DNA of 64,000 nt from Massilia phyllostachyos (GTDB lineage: Bacteria; Pseudomonadota; Gammaproteobacteria; Burkholderiales; Burkholderiaceae_D). Positions 45,218 through 53,821 of this stretch are shown one piece after another. The DNA is taken from positions 372,001-436,000 of the forward strand of contig NZ_JAJNOC010000004.1 in assembly GCF_021044825.1 (NCBI RefSeq). The letters are read 5' to 3'. Under the pieces are notes generated by a model. It did not search any database. It saw only the letters and a list, made by a program, of their open reading frames with translations, and was not told the origin of the DNA. Position 1 is the first letter of the stretch; each line of letters starts with the position of its first letter. The position numbers and the translations under genes are program-made.

Positions 45218-46665
45218 TTCCTGGAAGGGAAGAGCAGCGCCGGCAGGAACAGGGCGAGTATGCCGAGCACCATCCAGAACGTCGTTCCGAAGAAGTTGAA
45301 GATGAGCGGGATGAAGTTCAGGCCCAGGATCCAGAGCAGGGCGCGCCAGGCGATGTCGCTCTGGCTCAGCGGCCCCTTCGCCGCCGCCCTGGCTTGCGCA
45401 GGTGCGGCCAGCTTGAACCAGGTGCGCACCTGGTCGTCGGCCACCGGGGAGGAGCGCGACCAGCTCAGCTCTTCATCCGTATATTCGGCGGCCAGGCCGT
45501 TCTGGCCATGTTCGTATTCGGCCACCTGGACCATGTCGCCGGCCTGCACCCGCCAGTTGAAGGCGCCCGCCACGTGCACCACGCGCGCCGGGTACACCCA
45601 GGTGCGCTCCCACGATACGTTGTCCACCTGGACCGTCTGCATGGAAGGCAGCGGCGGCGTCGGCCAATCGTCCAGCACCTGCGAGCGCGACCAACCCTCG
45701 TCGGTCTCCACCAGCCAGATGAAGGGTCCCGCGGTCGAGTACAGCAGGTATTCGTTCCAGGCCTCGCCCTCGTCGTCTTCGCGCCGCATGGCGCCCAGCA
45801 CGCGGTATTCCAGGCCGCCGATCTTCGCGGTCGCGCCCAGCTCCAGGGTATAGCTCACGCGCGCGTTGCGCTCGCCCTTGAGCAGCACCTCGACCTTGGG
45901 CGAGGCGGCGTCCAGCGGCGTCGCGCAGTTCGGGCACACGCAGCTGGTGGCCAGGCCCGGCACGTAGCGGATCGACGAGCCGCACGCCGGGCATTGCAGC
46001 ACGTCGACCCGGCCGCGGTACTTGCCGGCGCCGGCCTTGATCGCCTGGTCGTCGCGCAGCAGCTGGCATTTCATTCCCTCCAGCGTGACGGCGGCGCCGG
46101 CGTAGAGCAGGGGAGGCGTGCCGTCGGAATAGTCGAGCGTGGCGAAGCTCGGCCCGCGCCGGAAGTCGGCCACGCGCGCTTCCCAGCCCGGCCCGACCTT
46201 GAAGGGCAGCTCGCCCTGGCCGCCGGTGCACTTCGCCACGCGCTTGTCGGAAGCGACATACGGGCCGAAGCCGATGTCGTACTGCCTGGTCACCTCGATA
46301 TCGTCGAACGTGGGCAGGTTCGCGGCCGCATCGCGCCTGGTGGTCATCGTGTACTGGCCGGAAGCATCGCCCAGCCAGCCGTCCGCGCCGTCGTCGAACA
46401 GCACGTACCACTCGTTCCACATGCCGGCCTCGAAGCGCAGCTGGATGCGGCCGACCACGGTGAAGCCGCGCCCGCCGTGCATGCCCGCGGTGCCGACCTG
46501 GATGCGCGAATAGTCCTCCAGCACCTCGGACATCTTGCCGAGGTCACGGACCGCGTCCGCCTCCTTGACCACGGTCGCACGGCAGTACTCGCACACCGCC
46601 ATCACGGAGGCGTGCGAGCGGAAGGCGACCGGCGCGCCGCAGGAAGGACAGGAAACGTTCTGCAT
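45214..46665 (-). CDS. DUF4178 protein with two zinc ribbons
   Basis: The protein (483 aa) starts with a zinc ribbon (CPSCGAP ... CEYC), then a DUF4178 domain, a second ribbon (CPACGSS ... CPNC) at about 225-245, a second DUF4178-like domain and a C-terminal membrane segment (about 425-480 with WALLWILGLNFIPLIFNF). It overlaps SPFH upstream by one base (TGATG). DUF4178 family genes are typically linked to SPFH, DUF350 and AdoMetDC in polyamine-like or membrane stress loci. Its biochemical role is unknown. Confidence 0.88.
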   Translation of the reverse strand: MQNVSCPSCGAPVAFRSHASVMAVCEYCRATVVKEADAVRDLGKMSEVLEDYSRIQVGTAGMHGGRGFTVVGRIQLRFEAGMWNEWYVLFDDGADGWLGDASGQYTMTTRRDAAANLPTFDDIEVTRQYDIGFGPYVASDKRVAKCTGGQGELPFKVGPGWEARVADFRRGPSFATLDYSDGTPPLLYAGAAVTLEGMKCQLLRDDQAIKAGAGKYRGRVDVLQCPACGSSIRYVPGLATSCVCPNCATPLDAASPKVEVLLKGERNARVSYTLELGATAKIGGLEYRVLGAMRREDDEGEAWNEYLLYSTAGPFIWLVETDEGWSRSQVLDDWPTPPLPSMQTVQVDNVSWERTWVYPARVVHVAGAFNWRVQAGDMVQVAEYEHGQNGLAAEYTDEELSWSRSSPVADDQVRTWFKLAAPAQARAAAKGPLSQSDIAWRALLWILGLNFIPLIFNFFGTTFWMVLGILALFLPALLFPSRK

Positions 46666-47690
46666 CAGCCGATCAGTTTTTTCAGGAGCTCGGCCTTGGT
46701 GCTGTCGTAGTCGGTCTGCGAGATCAGGCCCTTGTCGAGCAGGCCTTTCAGTTTCGCCAGGCGGTCCTCGATCGATTCGGCGCCAGCCGGCACGGCAGCC
46801 GGCTGCGGCGGCGCGAACGCCCCCTGCATGCCCTGGGCCATGGCCTGGCCGATCGCGATGCCCGCGCCGGCGCCGGCGCCGATGCCGGCGATGCCGCCTT
46901 CGTTCTGGGCGGCCAGCGGGATGCTGCTCGCGACCTGGAACTGGGTGAAGCCGCCGATCTTGTCGGCGCCCAGGCTGGCCTTCATGCCGGCCGAGATGCG
47001 TTCGTCCAGCGCCGACTGCAGTTCTTCCGGCAGGCTGACGCTGGCGACGTTGAATTCATCCAGGCCGATGCCGTAGCGGGCAAAGGCGGCCACCAGGTCG
47101 CCGCGGATCTGCTGCGCCATCAGGGTCTGGTTGGCGGCCATGTCGAGGAAGGCGATTTTTGACGCGCCCAGCGAATTGGCCATGGTGGCCAGCATCAGGC
47201 CGCGCAGCTGGTCCTCGACCTCGTCGCGCGTATAGGCGGCGCGGGTGCCGCTGATCTCGGTGAAGAACAGGCGCGGGTCGGCGATGCGGTAAGAATACAT
47301 GCCGAAGGCGCGCACGCGGATCATGTCGAAGTCCTTGTCGCGGATCGTCACCGGCTGCGGCGTGCCCCATTTGCGGCCGGTCTGCACGCGCGTGGAGAAG
47401 AAGTACACGTCCGACTTGAAGGGCGAGGCGAACAGCTTGTCCCAGTTCTTCAGGTTGGTCAGCACCGGCAGGGTGGAAGTGGTCAGGCGGTGGGTGCCCG
47501 GTCCGAACACGTCGGCGATGCGGCCTTCGTCCACGAACACCGCGACCTGCGACTCGCGCACCACCAGCGTCGCGCCGTTCTGGATTTCGAAGTCCTCCAT
47601 CGGATGGCGCCAGGCCAGCACGCCTTCGCCTTCCTCGTTCCACTGCAGGACGTCGAGAAACTGCTTCTTGATGAATGAGCCGATAGACAT
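46665..47690 (-). CDS. SPFH domain protein with C-terminal SHOCT-type segment
   Basis: The protein (341 aa) has the SPFH/virion-core-like domain (about 30-245; VVRESQVAVFVDEGRIADVFGPGTH, VRAFGMYSYRIADP), a Gly/Ala-rich linker with GIGAGAGAGIAIGQAMAQGM, and a short SHOCT-type helical pair at the end (RLAKLKGLLDKGLISQTDY). Such proteins form membrane-associated oligomers. It lies between DUF350 and DUF4178 and probably scaffolds the membrane system. Confidence 0.9.
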   Translation of the reverse strand: MSIGSFIKKQFLDVLQWNEEGEGVLAWRHPMEDFEIQNGATLVVRESQVAVFVDEGRIADVFGPGTHRLTTSTLPVLTNLKNWDKLFASPFKSDVYFFSTRVQTGRKWGTPQPVTIRDKDFDMIRVRAFGMYSYRIADPRLFFTEISGTRAAYTRDEVEDQLRGLMLATMANSLGASKIAFLDMAANQTLMAQQIRGDLVAAFARYGIGLDEFNVASVSLPEELQSALDERISAGMKASLGADKIGGFTQFQVASSIPLAAQNEGGIAGIGAGAGAGIAIGQAMAQGMQGAFAPPQPAAVPAGAESIEDRLAKLKGLLDKGLISQTDYDSTKAELLKKLIG

Positions 47691-47726
47691 GATGGTTCCT
47701 TTATGCGTGCGGAATAACTTCTGGTA

Positions 47727-48113
47727 TCAGGAGATGCTGCCTGCGTTGACCAGGCCGATCGACAGCGAGATGGAGCCGAGCAGGATGCCGAAGCCGATGT
47801 TGTTGTGTTCGATCTGGTCCTTGGACATGCGCAGCAGGCGGGTGGCGACCACGAACACCAGCACCTGGATCAGCATGGCCAGCGCGGCCCAGCCGGCGAA
47901 TTCATAGTAGTCGTCGGTGTGCATCAGCGCCGAGGCGATCGTCACCGAGAAGCCGAGCAGGGTGCCGCCCAGCGAGGCCGCGGCGGCGCAGTTCCCCTGG
48001 CGGATCAGCAGGATTTCGTCGTAGGGCGTGACCCGCGTGTACACCACAAAAAATGCCAGGACCAGCGCGATCGCCGTCGCAAGATGCAGCACATAGTTTA
48101 GGATGGCGGGCAC
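47727..48113 (-). CDS. DUF350 family membrane protein
   Basis: The protein (128 aa) has about four membrane helices and the DUF350 pattern around IRQGNCAAAASLGGTLLGFSVTI. The start is GTG 48113 with GGAGAG upstream. It is the first gene of the minus-strand polyamine-like operon and is divergent from the aminopropyltransferase gene; the 57-nt space carries both promoters. E. coli YjfL belongs to the same family and lies with a PspA-like and an ATP-grasp protein. Confidence 0.88.
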   Translation of the reverse strand: MPAILNYVLHLATAIALVLAFFVVYTRVTPYDEILLIRQGNCAAAASLGGTLLGFSVTIASALMHTDDYYEFAGWAALAMLIQVLVFVVATRLLRMSKDQIEHNNIGFGILLGSISLSIGLVNAGSIS

Positions 48114-48170
48114 AAGTCTCTCCAGAAAAGTAAGAAATCGCAGCAGCGATCTTAAGACATAAGTTGTTCG

Positions 48171-49682
48171 ATGACCAAAAAAATTCTCATACTGTCGGTA
48201 TTCGTCGTCGCCTCCTGCGGCCTGGCCTATGAACTCATCGCCGGCGCCCTGTCCAGCTACCTGCTGGGCGATTCGGTTCTCCAGTTCTCCACCATCATCG
48301 GCTGCTACCTGTTCGCGATGGGCGTCGGCGCCCACTTCTCGAAATACGTGCGCGACGAGGACGTGCTGTCGCGCTTCATCGACATCGAACTCGCGGTCGG
48401 CCTGATCGGCGGCCTGTCCGCCGCGGTGCTGTTCATGACCTTCACCTGGATGGGCGCGCCGTTCCGCACGGTGCTGTACGTGACGGTCTTCATGATCGGC
48501 GCCATGGTCGGCATGGAGGTGCCGCTCGTGATGCGCGCGCTGAACGAGCGCCGCACCGAATTCGCCGAGATCGTCAGCCGCGTGCTCACCTTCGACTACC
48601 TCGGCGCGCTGGCCGTGTCGCTGCTGTTCCCGCTGGTACTGGCGCCGCACCTGGGCCTGGTGCGCACCGGCTTCCTGTTCGGGATGCTCAATGTCGGCGT
48701 GGCGCTATGGACCCTGTACGTGTTCCGCGCCGAATTGAGCGACCTGACCGCCAAGGCGATCCGCGCCGGCCTGGTGCTGTTCACGCTGGTGCTGGGTTTC
48801 GGCTTTTCGGACAAGATGGTGGAGTGGGGCGAGCACGGCCTGTTCGGCGACGAGGTCGTGTACTCGACCACCACGCCCTACCAGCGCCTGGTGATCACGC
48901 GCTGGAAGGACGACCTGCGCCTGTACATCAACGGCAACCTGCAGTTCTCCTCGCGCGACGAATACCGTTACCACGAAGCCCTGGTGCACCCGGCGCTGCA
49001 GACCTTGCCGTGGGCGAAGCGGGTGCTGGTGCTGGGCGGGGGCGATGGCCTGGCGCTGCGCGAAGTGCTGCGCTACGGGCACGTGGAAGAAGTGACCCTG
49101 GTCGACCTCGACCCCGCCATGACGCAGGCCTTCGCCAACCGTCCCGAGCTGGTGAAACTGAATGCGAACGCCCTCAACGACGAGCGCGTGAAAGTCGTGA
49201 ACAAGGATGCGGCGATCTGGCTGCAGCAGGAAGCCGGCATGTACGACCTCGTCATCGTCGACTTCCCCGACCCGTCCAGCTTCGCCCTCGGCAAGCTGTA
49301 CTCGGTGCCGTTCTACGGCCAGCTGCGCAAGCACGTGGCGGCCAACGGCCTGATCGCGGTGCAATCGACCTCGCCTTACTTCGCGCCGAACGCCTACTGG
49401 ACGATCGAGGCCACCTTGCGCGAAGTGGGCCTGCAGACCTGGCCCTATCACCTGTACGTGCCCTCGTTCGGCGAGTGGGGCTTCATCATGGCCTCGCCCC
49501 AGGGCCGCTACGCGCCTCCCACGAACTACCGCCTGCCGATGCGCTACTTGAATGGAGAGACCACGCGCGCCATGTTCGTCTTCCCGCCCGACATGGCGCG
49601 CCGCAAGATGGCGCCCAACCGCCTGGATTCGCAGTCGCTGGTGCGCGAGTTCGAGGACGACTGGCGCCAGGTGATCCGCTGA
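48171..49682 (+). CDS. polyamine aminopropyltransferase with N-terminal membrane domain
   Basis: The protein (503 aa) has six or seven N-terminal membrane helices (about 1-205) and a cytosolic spermidine-synthase domain. Signs are the QFSSRDEYRYHEALVHP substrate region, the nucleotide loop LVLGGGDGLALREVL (near residues 286-300), VDLDP and a DFPDPSS loop. It transfers an aminopropyl group from decarboxylated AdoMet, made by SpeD in the divergent operon, to an amine that is not known. The membrane fusion suggests an envelope-associated product. Confidence 0.92.
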   Translation: MTKKILILSVFVVASCGLAYELIAGALSSYLLGDSVLQFSTIIGCYLFAMGVGAHFSKYVRDEDVLSRFIDIELAVGLIGGLSAAVLFMTFTWMGAPFRTVLYVTVFMIGAMVGMEVPLVMRALNERRTEFAEIVSRVLTFDYLGALAVSLLFPLVLAPHLGLVRTGFLFGMLNVGVALWTLYVFRAELSDLTAKAIRAGLVLFTLVLGFGFSDKMVEWGEHGLFGDEVVYSTTTPYQRLVITRWKDDLRLYINGNLQFSSRDEYRYHEALVHPALQTLPWAKRVLVLGGGDGLALREVLRYGHVEEVTLVDLDPAMTQAFANRPELVKLNANALNDERVKVVNKDAAIWLQQEAGMYDLVIVDFPDPSSFALGKLYSVPFYGQLRKHVAANGLIAVQSTSPYFAPNAYWTIEATLREVGLQTWPYHLYVPSFGEWGFIMASPQGRYAPPTNYRLPMRYLNGETTRAMFVFPPDMARRKMAPNRLDSQSLVREFEDDWRQVIR

Positions 49683-51283
49683 TGGACCGTCGTTCCTTCC
49701 TGCTCACGGCCGCCGGCGCCGGTGCGGCCGGCCTGGCGACGGCGGCGGGATTCCAGCGCTGGCAGGAGATCACGCCCTCGCTGCATTACCCCGGCCGCAG
49801 CGATGGCCACTTCCTGCGCGATCGCGGCGCGCTGCCGCCGCCCGCGCAGGTGCTCGACACCGACGTCGTCATCCTCGGCTCCGGCATCGGCGGCCTGAGC
49901 GCGGCCTGGCAGCTGGACAAGCTTGGCCACGGCGACTACCTGCTGCTCGACGGTCCGGAAGCCTTCGGCAACGCGGCCGGCAGCCGCTATGGCGACCTGG
50001 CTTGTCCCACGGGCGCCCACTACCTGCCGCTGCCCGGACCCGAATCGACCCACGTGCGCGCGATGCTGGCGGACCTCGGCATCCTGCTGCGCGATCCCGA
50101 TGGGGAGAAGCCGTATTACGACGAGCGCTTCACCCTGCACGGACCTGAAGAACGCCTGCTGCGCGACGGCGTCTGGCACGAAGGCCTGGTGCCGCACGAC
50201 GCCCAGGACGCGGCCCAGCACCAGCGCTTCTTCGACCAGATGGCGCGCCTGCGCTACGCGCGCGGGAAGGACGGCCGGCGCGCCTTCGTGTTCCCGCTGG
50301 CCCTGTCCTCCAGCGACCCGGCCTGGACGCAGCTCGACCGCATCAGCTTCGCCCAGTGGCTGGACGAGCAGGGCTACCGCTCGGCCACCCTGCGCTGGTA
50401 TCTCGACTACTGCTGCCGCGACGACTACGGCGCGGGCCTGGCGCGCGTCTCGGCCTGGGCCGGCATCCACTATTTCGCTGGCCGCTGGGGCCAGGCCGCC
50501 AACGCCGGCGAGAACGCGCTGCTGACCTGGCCGGGCGGCCTGGCGCCGCTGGCCGAGGCGCTGGCGAACAAGGCGGGGCCGCGCCGCCGCGCGGGGACGG
50601 CGGCATCCGTGCGCGAAGTGGACGGCCGAATCGAGGCCCTGTGCTTCACGCATCAAGGCGGCCAGCCGCGCACCTTCCTGGTCCGCGCGCGCCGCGCGAT
50701 CTGCGCCATGCCCCTGTTCGTGGCCAGCCGCGTGGTCGAGGGCATCGAAGGCTACGGCTTCGATCCGAAACGGCATTTGCCGGACTACGCGCCGTGGATG
50801 GTGTCGAACTTCCTGATGCGCGACTTCCCGCGCGAGCTGCCCGAAGCGGTTCTAGCCTGGGACAATGTGGTGTACGGGGGCAGGGGACTCGGCTACGTCG
50901 TCTCGACCCACCAGGACATCCGTTCGCGACCGCCCGAGAAGACCGTGTTCACGGCCTACACGGCGCTGTCGCAGCGCACGCCGCTGGAGGCGCGGCGCTG
51001 GCTGCAATCGGCGACGCTGGCCGAGCTGCTGGACCTCGCCGCCAGCGACCTGAGGCAAGCCTACGGCTGGACCTTCGCGCCCTGCGTCGAACGGGTCGAC
51101 ATCACCTTGCGCGCGCATGCGATGGCGGTGCCGCAGCCGGGTTTCCTGGGCAATCCAGGCCTGGCCGCCCTGCGCGCAAGCACCGGCCCGATCCTGTTCG
51201 CGCACGCCGACCTGTCCGGCTTGTCGGTGTTCGAGGAAGCCAGCTGGTGGGGCTGCCAGGCGGCCCGGCGCGCGGCGGCTTGA
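49682..51283 (+). CDS. Tat-exported FAD-dependent amine oxidase-like protein
   Basis: The protein (533 aa) begins with a twin-arginine signal (MDRRSFLLTAAGAGAAG) and has an FAD Rossmann loop VVILGSGIGGLSAAWQL and the amine-oxidase style GHADLSGLSVFEEASWWG-like C-terminus (FAHADLSGLSVFE). It overlaps the aminopropyltransferase stop by one base (TGATG). It should oxidise a C-N or C-C bond of the polyamine-like product in the periplasm. The substrate is unknown. Confidence 0.9.
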   Translation: MDRRSFLLTAAGAGAAGLATAAGFQRWQEITPSLHYPGRSDGHFLRDRGALPPPAQVLDTDVVILGSGIGGLSAAWQLDKLGHGDYLLLDGPEAFGNAAGSRYGDLACPTGAHYLPLPGPESTHVRAMLADLGILLRDPDGEKPYYDERFTLHGPEERLLRDGVWHEGLVPHDAQDAAQHQRFFDQMARLRYARGKDGRRAFVFPLALSSSDPAWTQLDRISFAQWLDEQGYRSATLRWYLDYCCRDDYGAGLARVSAWAGIHYFAGRWGQAANAGENALLTWPGGLAPLAEALANKAGPRRRAGTAASVREVDGRIEALCFTHQGGQPRTFLVRARRAICAMPLFVASRVVEGIEGYGFDPKRHLPDYAPWMVSNFLMRDFPRELPEAVLAWDNVVYGGRGLGYVVSTHQDIRSRPPEKTVFTAYTALSQRTPLEARRWLQSATLAELLDLAASDLRQAYGWTFAPCVERVDITLRAHAMAVPQPGFLGNPGLAALRASTGPILFAHADLSGLSVFEEASWWGCQAARRAAA

Positions 51284-51314
51284 ACATGCGGCGGCGCTGA
51301 GGTAAGGTCAAGGC

Positions 51315-52706
51315 ATGGACTCCACACCGAATCCCTTCGACCAGGGTGGGCAGGCGTATGCCCGGTTCCGGCCCGAATATCCCAGGCAGCTGGCGGCCTT
51401 CCTCGCATCCGTCGCGCCCGAGCGGCGGCTGGCCGTCGACGTCGGCTGCGGCAACGGACAGCTCACCAGGCTGCTCGCGCCATACTTCGACCAGGTCGTC
51501 GGCCTCGACCCAAGCGCCGACCAGATCGCGCATGCCGTGCCGCAGGACGGGGTCGAGTACCGCTGCGCGCCTGCCGAATGCCTTCCCTTGCCGGACGGCG
51601 GCGCAAACCTCATCACCGCCGCCCAGGCCGCGCACTGGTTCGACCTGCCGGCCTTCTACGCCGAAGCGCGCCGGATCGCGGCGCCGGGCGCCATCCTGGC
51701 GCTCATCAGCTACGGCGTGATGCGGCTGGAGCCCGCGCTCGACGCGCGCTTCCACGCCTTCTACCGGGACGAGATCGGGCCCTTCTGGCCGGCCGAGCGC
51801 AAGCTCGTCGACTCCGGCTACGCGACCATCGACTTTCCCTTCGAGGAGCTGGAGCAGCCGGCACTGGAAATCCGCCTCGCATGGGACCTGCCGGCCTTCC
51901 TGGGCTACCTGTCGACCTGGTCGGCGGTGCGTGGCGCGAGGGAGGCGGGCCGGGAAGCCATCCTGCTCGACTATGCCGATGATGCAAGGGCCGCCTGGGG
52001 CGATCCCGCCCGCAAGCGTACGGTGTCCTGGCCGATCAATATGCGCATCGGCAGGCTGGGCAAGGCCACGGCGCCCGGCACCGAGGGCTACGCCGAAGCG
52101 GCCGAATGGCTGATTCCGCGCTTTGAGAGCGTCGCCTTCGAAGAAAAATACCGCGCGGTGCTGTACCTGCTGCCGATCGAGCCGGGCAGGGTGCTGGACA
52201 TCGGCGCCGGCACCGGCGCGGACGCCGCCTGGTTCGCCGCGCACGGACACGCCGTGACGGCGGTCGAACCCGTGGCTGCCTTGCGCAAAGCCGGACGCGA
52301 ACTGCATCCGTCGTCCGGCATCGAATGGATCGACGACAGCCTGCCGGCGCTGGCCAGGCTCGCCGAACGCACCGAGGCCTACGATCTGGCCGTGATGAGC
52401 GCCGTGTGGCAGCACCTGGACGCCGCCGAACGCGCGGCGGCGATGGCGGCCATCCTGCCCTTGCTGAAACCTGGCGCGGTCCTCGTGATGTCGATACGCC
52501 ATGGTCCGCCGCCGCCCGGTCACAGGAGCTTCGATGTCTCCCCCGAGCAAACGATCGGTCTCGCCGCCGCGCAGCACGCGCACCTGCTGATGGCCGCGCA
52601 GCTGCCGTCGGTGCAGGCGCCCCACCGCGATGTGGGCGTCACCTGGTCGTGGCTGGTCTTCCAGAAGAACGATTCCGACAGTCCGGGCATGTGCTTGAGA
52701 CCGTAA
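51315..52706 (+). CDS. fusion of two class I SAM-dependent methyltransferases
   Basis: The protein (463 aa) has two complete Rossmann methyltransferase domains. The first (about 1-250) has VDVGCGNGQLTRLL and a C-terminus that usually ends a protein (AWGDPARKRTVSWPINMRIGRL in parts). The second (about 250-463) has VLDIGAGTGADAAWFA. Both keep the SAM-binding Asp-Gly motifs. A natural fusion or a lost stop is possible; the reading frame is uninterrupted. Substrates are unknown. Confidence 0.85.
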   Translation: MDSTPNPFDQGGQAYARFRPEYPRQLAAFLASVAPERRLAVDVGCGNGQLTRLLAPYFDQVVGLDPSADQIAHAVPQDGVEYRCAPAECLPLPDGGANLITAAQAAHWFDLPAFYAEARRIAAPGAILALISYGVMRLEPALDARFHAFYRDEIGPFWPAERKLVDSGYATIDFPFEELEQPALEIRLAWDLPAFLGYLSTWSAVRGAREAGREAILLDYADDARAAWGDPARKRTVSWPINMRIGRLGKATAPGTEGYAEAAEWLIPRFESVAFEEKYRAVLYLLPIEPGRVLDIGAGTGADAAWFAAHGHAVTAVEPVAALRKAGRELHPSSGIEWIDDSLPALARLAERTEAYDLAVMSAVWQHLDAAERAAAMAAILPLLKPGAVLVMSIRHGPPPPGHRSFDVSPEQTIGLAAAQHAHLLMAAQLPSVQAPHRDVGVTWSWLVFQKNDSDSPGMCLRP

Positions 52707-53060
52707 ACCGGTCAAGAACAGCATGCCGCCTGTCGGCCGCCGCGACGCTGCGGCTCCGCGGTCATCGCACCGTGGCCGGGTGATCGGGCTTCTCAAGGAG
52801 CAAAGTGTCCTGCTCCATCGATATTCAATTTTTTCGACGATAGATTCCGAAATTATCCGTTTTTCAATGTCGTTCGGGCCACGCATAATGGCTTCATCGC
52901 ATCGAGCACAGGGAGAAGCGGCCAGCTAGTCCGGTAGTTTCCGAGTGTTCGATGATTCCGATCAATCGGATCGACGATGATGCGAAAGAAGAATGCCAGC
53001 CCGAATCGAACCACTCCCGCCGCCTTGAGGCGGCCCACTTGAAAAACGAAGGAGCACACC
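52707..53060 (+). promoter_or_regulatory. intergenic region with hairpins before the isochorismatase gene
   Basis: The 354 nt hold no clear gene. A GGAGCA/TGCTCC hairpin lies at 52797-52816 and may end the methyltransferase transcript. A CATAAT -10-like box lies at 52884-52889 with a weak -35 match. A GCCGCC/GGCGGC hairpin (53019-53034) sits in the likely 5' UTR. The promoter call is tentative. Confidence 0.35.
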
Positions 53061-53753
53061 ATGAACAACGCCAAACTCGACGTCCTGACCCCGGAAAACT
53101 CGCAGCTGATCATCATCGACCACCAGCCGCAGATGGCCTTCGGTGTGCAATCGATCGACCGCCAGACCCTGAAGAACAACGTGGTCGGCCTGGCCAAGGC
53201 GGCCAAGGCCTTCGGCATCCCGACCATCATCACCAGCGTCGAGACCGAATCCTTCTCCGGCCACACCTACCCGGAAATCCTGGACGTGTTCCCGGACCAC
53301 CCGATCCTCGAGCGCACCTCGATGAATTCCTGGGACGACCAGAAGGTGCGCGACGCGCTGGCAGCCAACGGCAAGAAGAAGGTCATCGTGGCCGGCCTGT
53401 GGACCGAAGTCTGCAACACCACCTTCGCCCTGTGCGCCATGCTGGAAGGCGACTACGAGATCTACATGGTGGCCGACGCCTCGGGCGGCACCTCGAAGGA
53501 CGCCCACGACTTCGCGATGCAGCGCATGGTGCAGGCCGGCGTGGTGCCGGTGACCTGGCAGCAGGTGCTGCTCGAGTGGCAGCGCGACTGGGCGCACCGC
53601 GAGACCTACGACGCCGTGATGAAGATCGTCACCGAGCACTCGGGCGCCTACGGCATGGGTGTCGACTATGCCTACACCATGGTGCACAAGGCCGCGGCCC
53701 GCAACCAGGGCAAGAACGAAGTGCTGGCGCCGGTCGCCGCACCGGTCCGCTAA
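53061..53753 (+). CDS. isochorismatase-family hydrolase (YcaC-like)
   Basis: The protein (230 aa) has the cysteine-hydrolase triad: D20 in LIIIDHQ, a Lys before VIVAG and C118 in LWTEVCNTTFA. Members hydrolyse amides or esters of unknown nature; YcaC-type proteins form octamers. The ATG at 53061 follows GAAGGAGC, a strong site. The next gene, 68 nt on, may be co-transcribed. Confidence 0.92.
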   Translation: MNNAKLDVLTPENSQLIIIDHQPQMAFGVQSIDRQTLKNNVVGLAKAAKAFGIPTIITSVETESFSGHTYPEILDVFPDHPILERTSMNSWDDQKVRDALAANGKKKVIVAGLWTEVCNTTFALCAMLEGDYEIYMVADASGGTSKDAHDFAMQRMVQAGVVPVTWQQVLLEWQRDWAHRETYDAVMKIVTEHSGAYGMGVDYAYTMVHKAAARNQGKNEVLAPVAAPVR

Positions 53754-53821
53754 GCCGCAGCCGATGGCGGTCCGCCTTGGCGGCGGGCCGCCTGCCACCA
53801 GCCCACTCCAGGAGTCGCCCC

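Noticed and set aside
52797-52816. Hairpin after the methyltransferase gene as a standard terminator
   Set aside because: The T tract begins more than ten bases after the stem, so it is listed only as part of the intergenic region.
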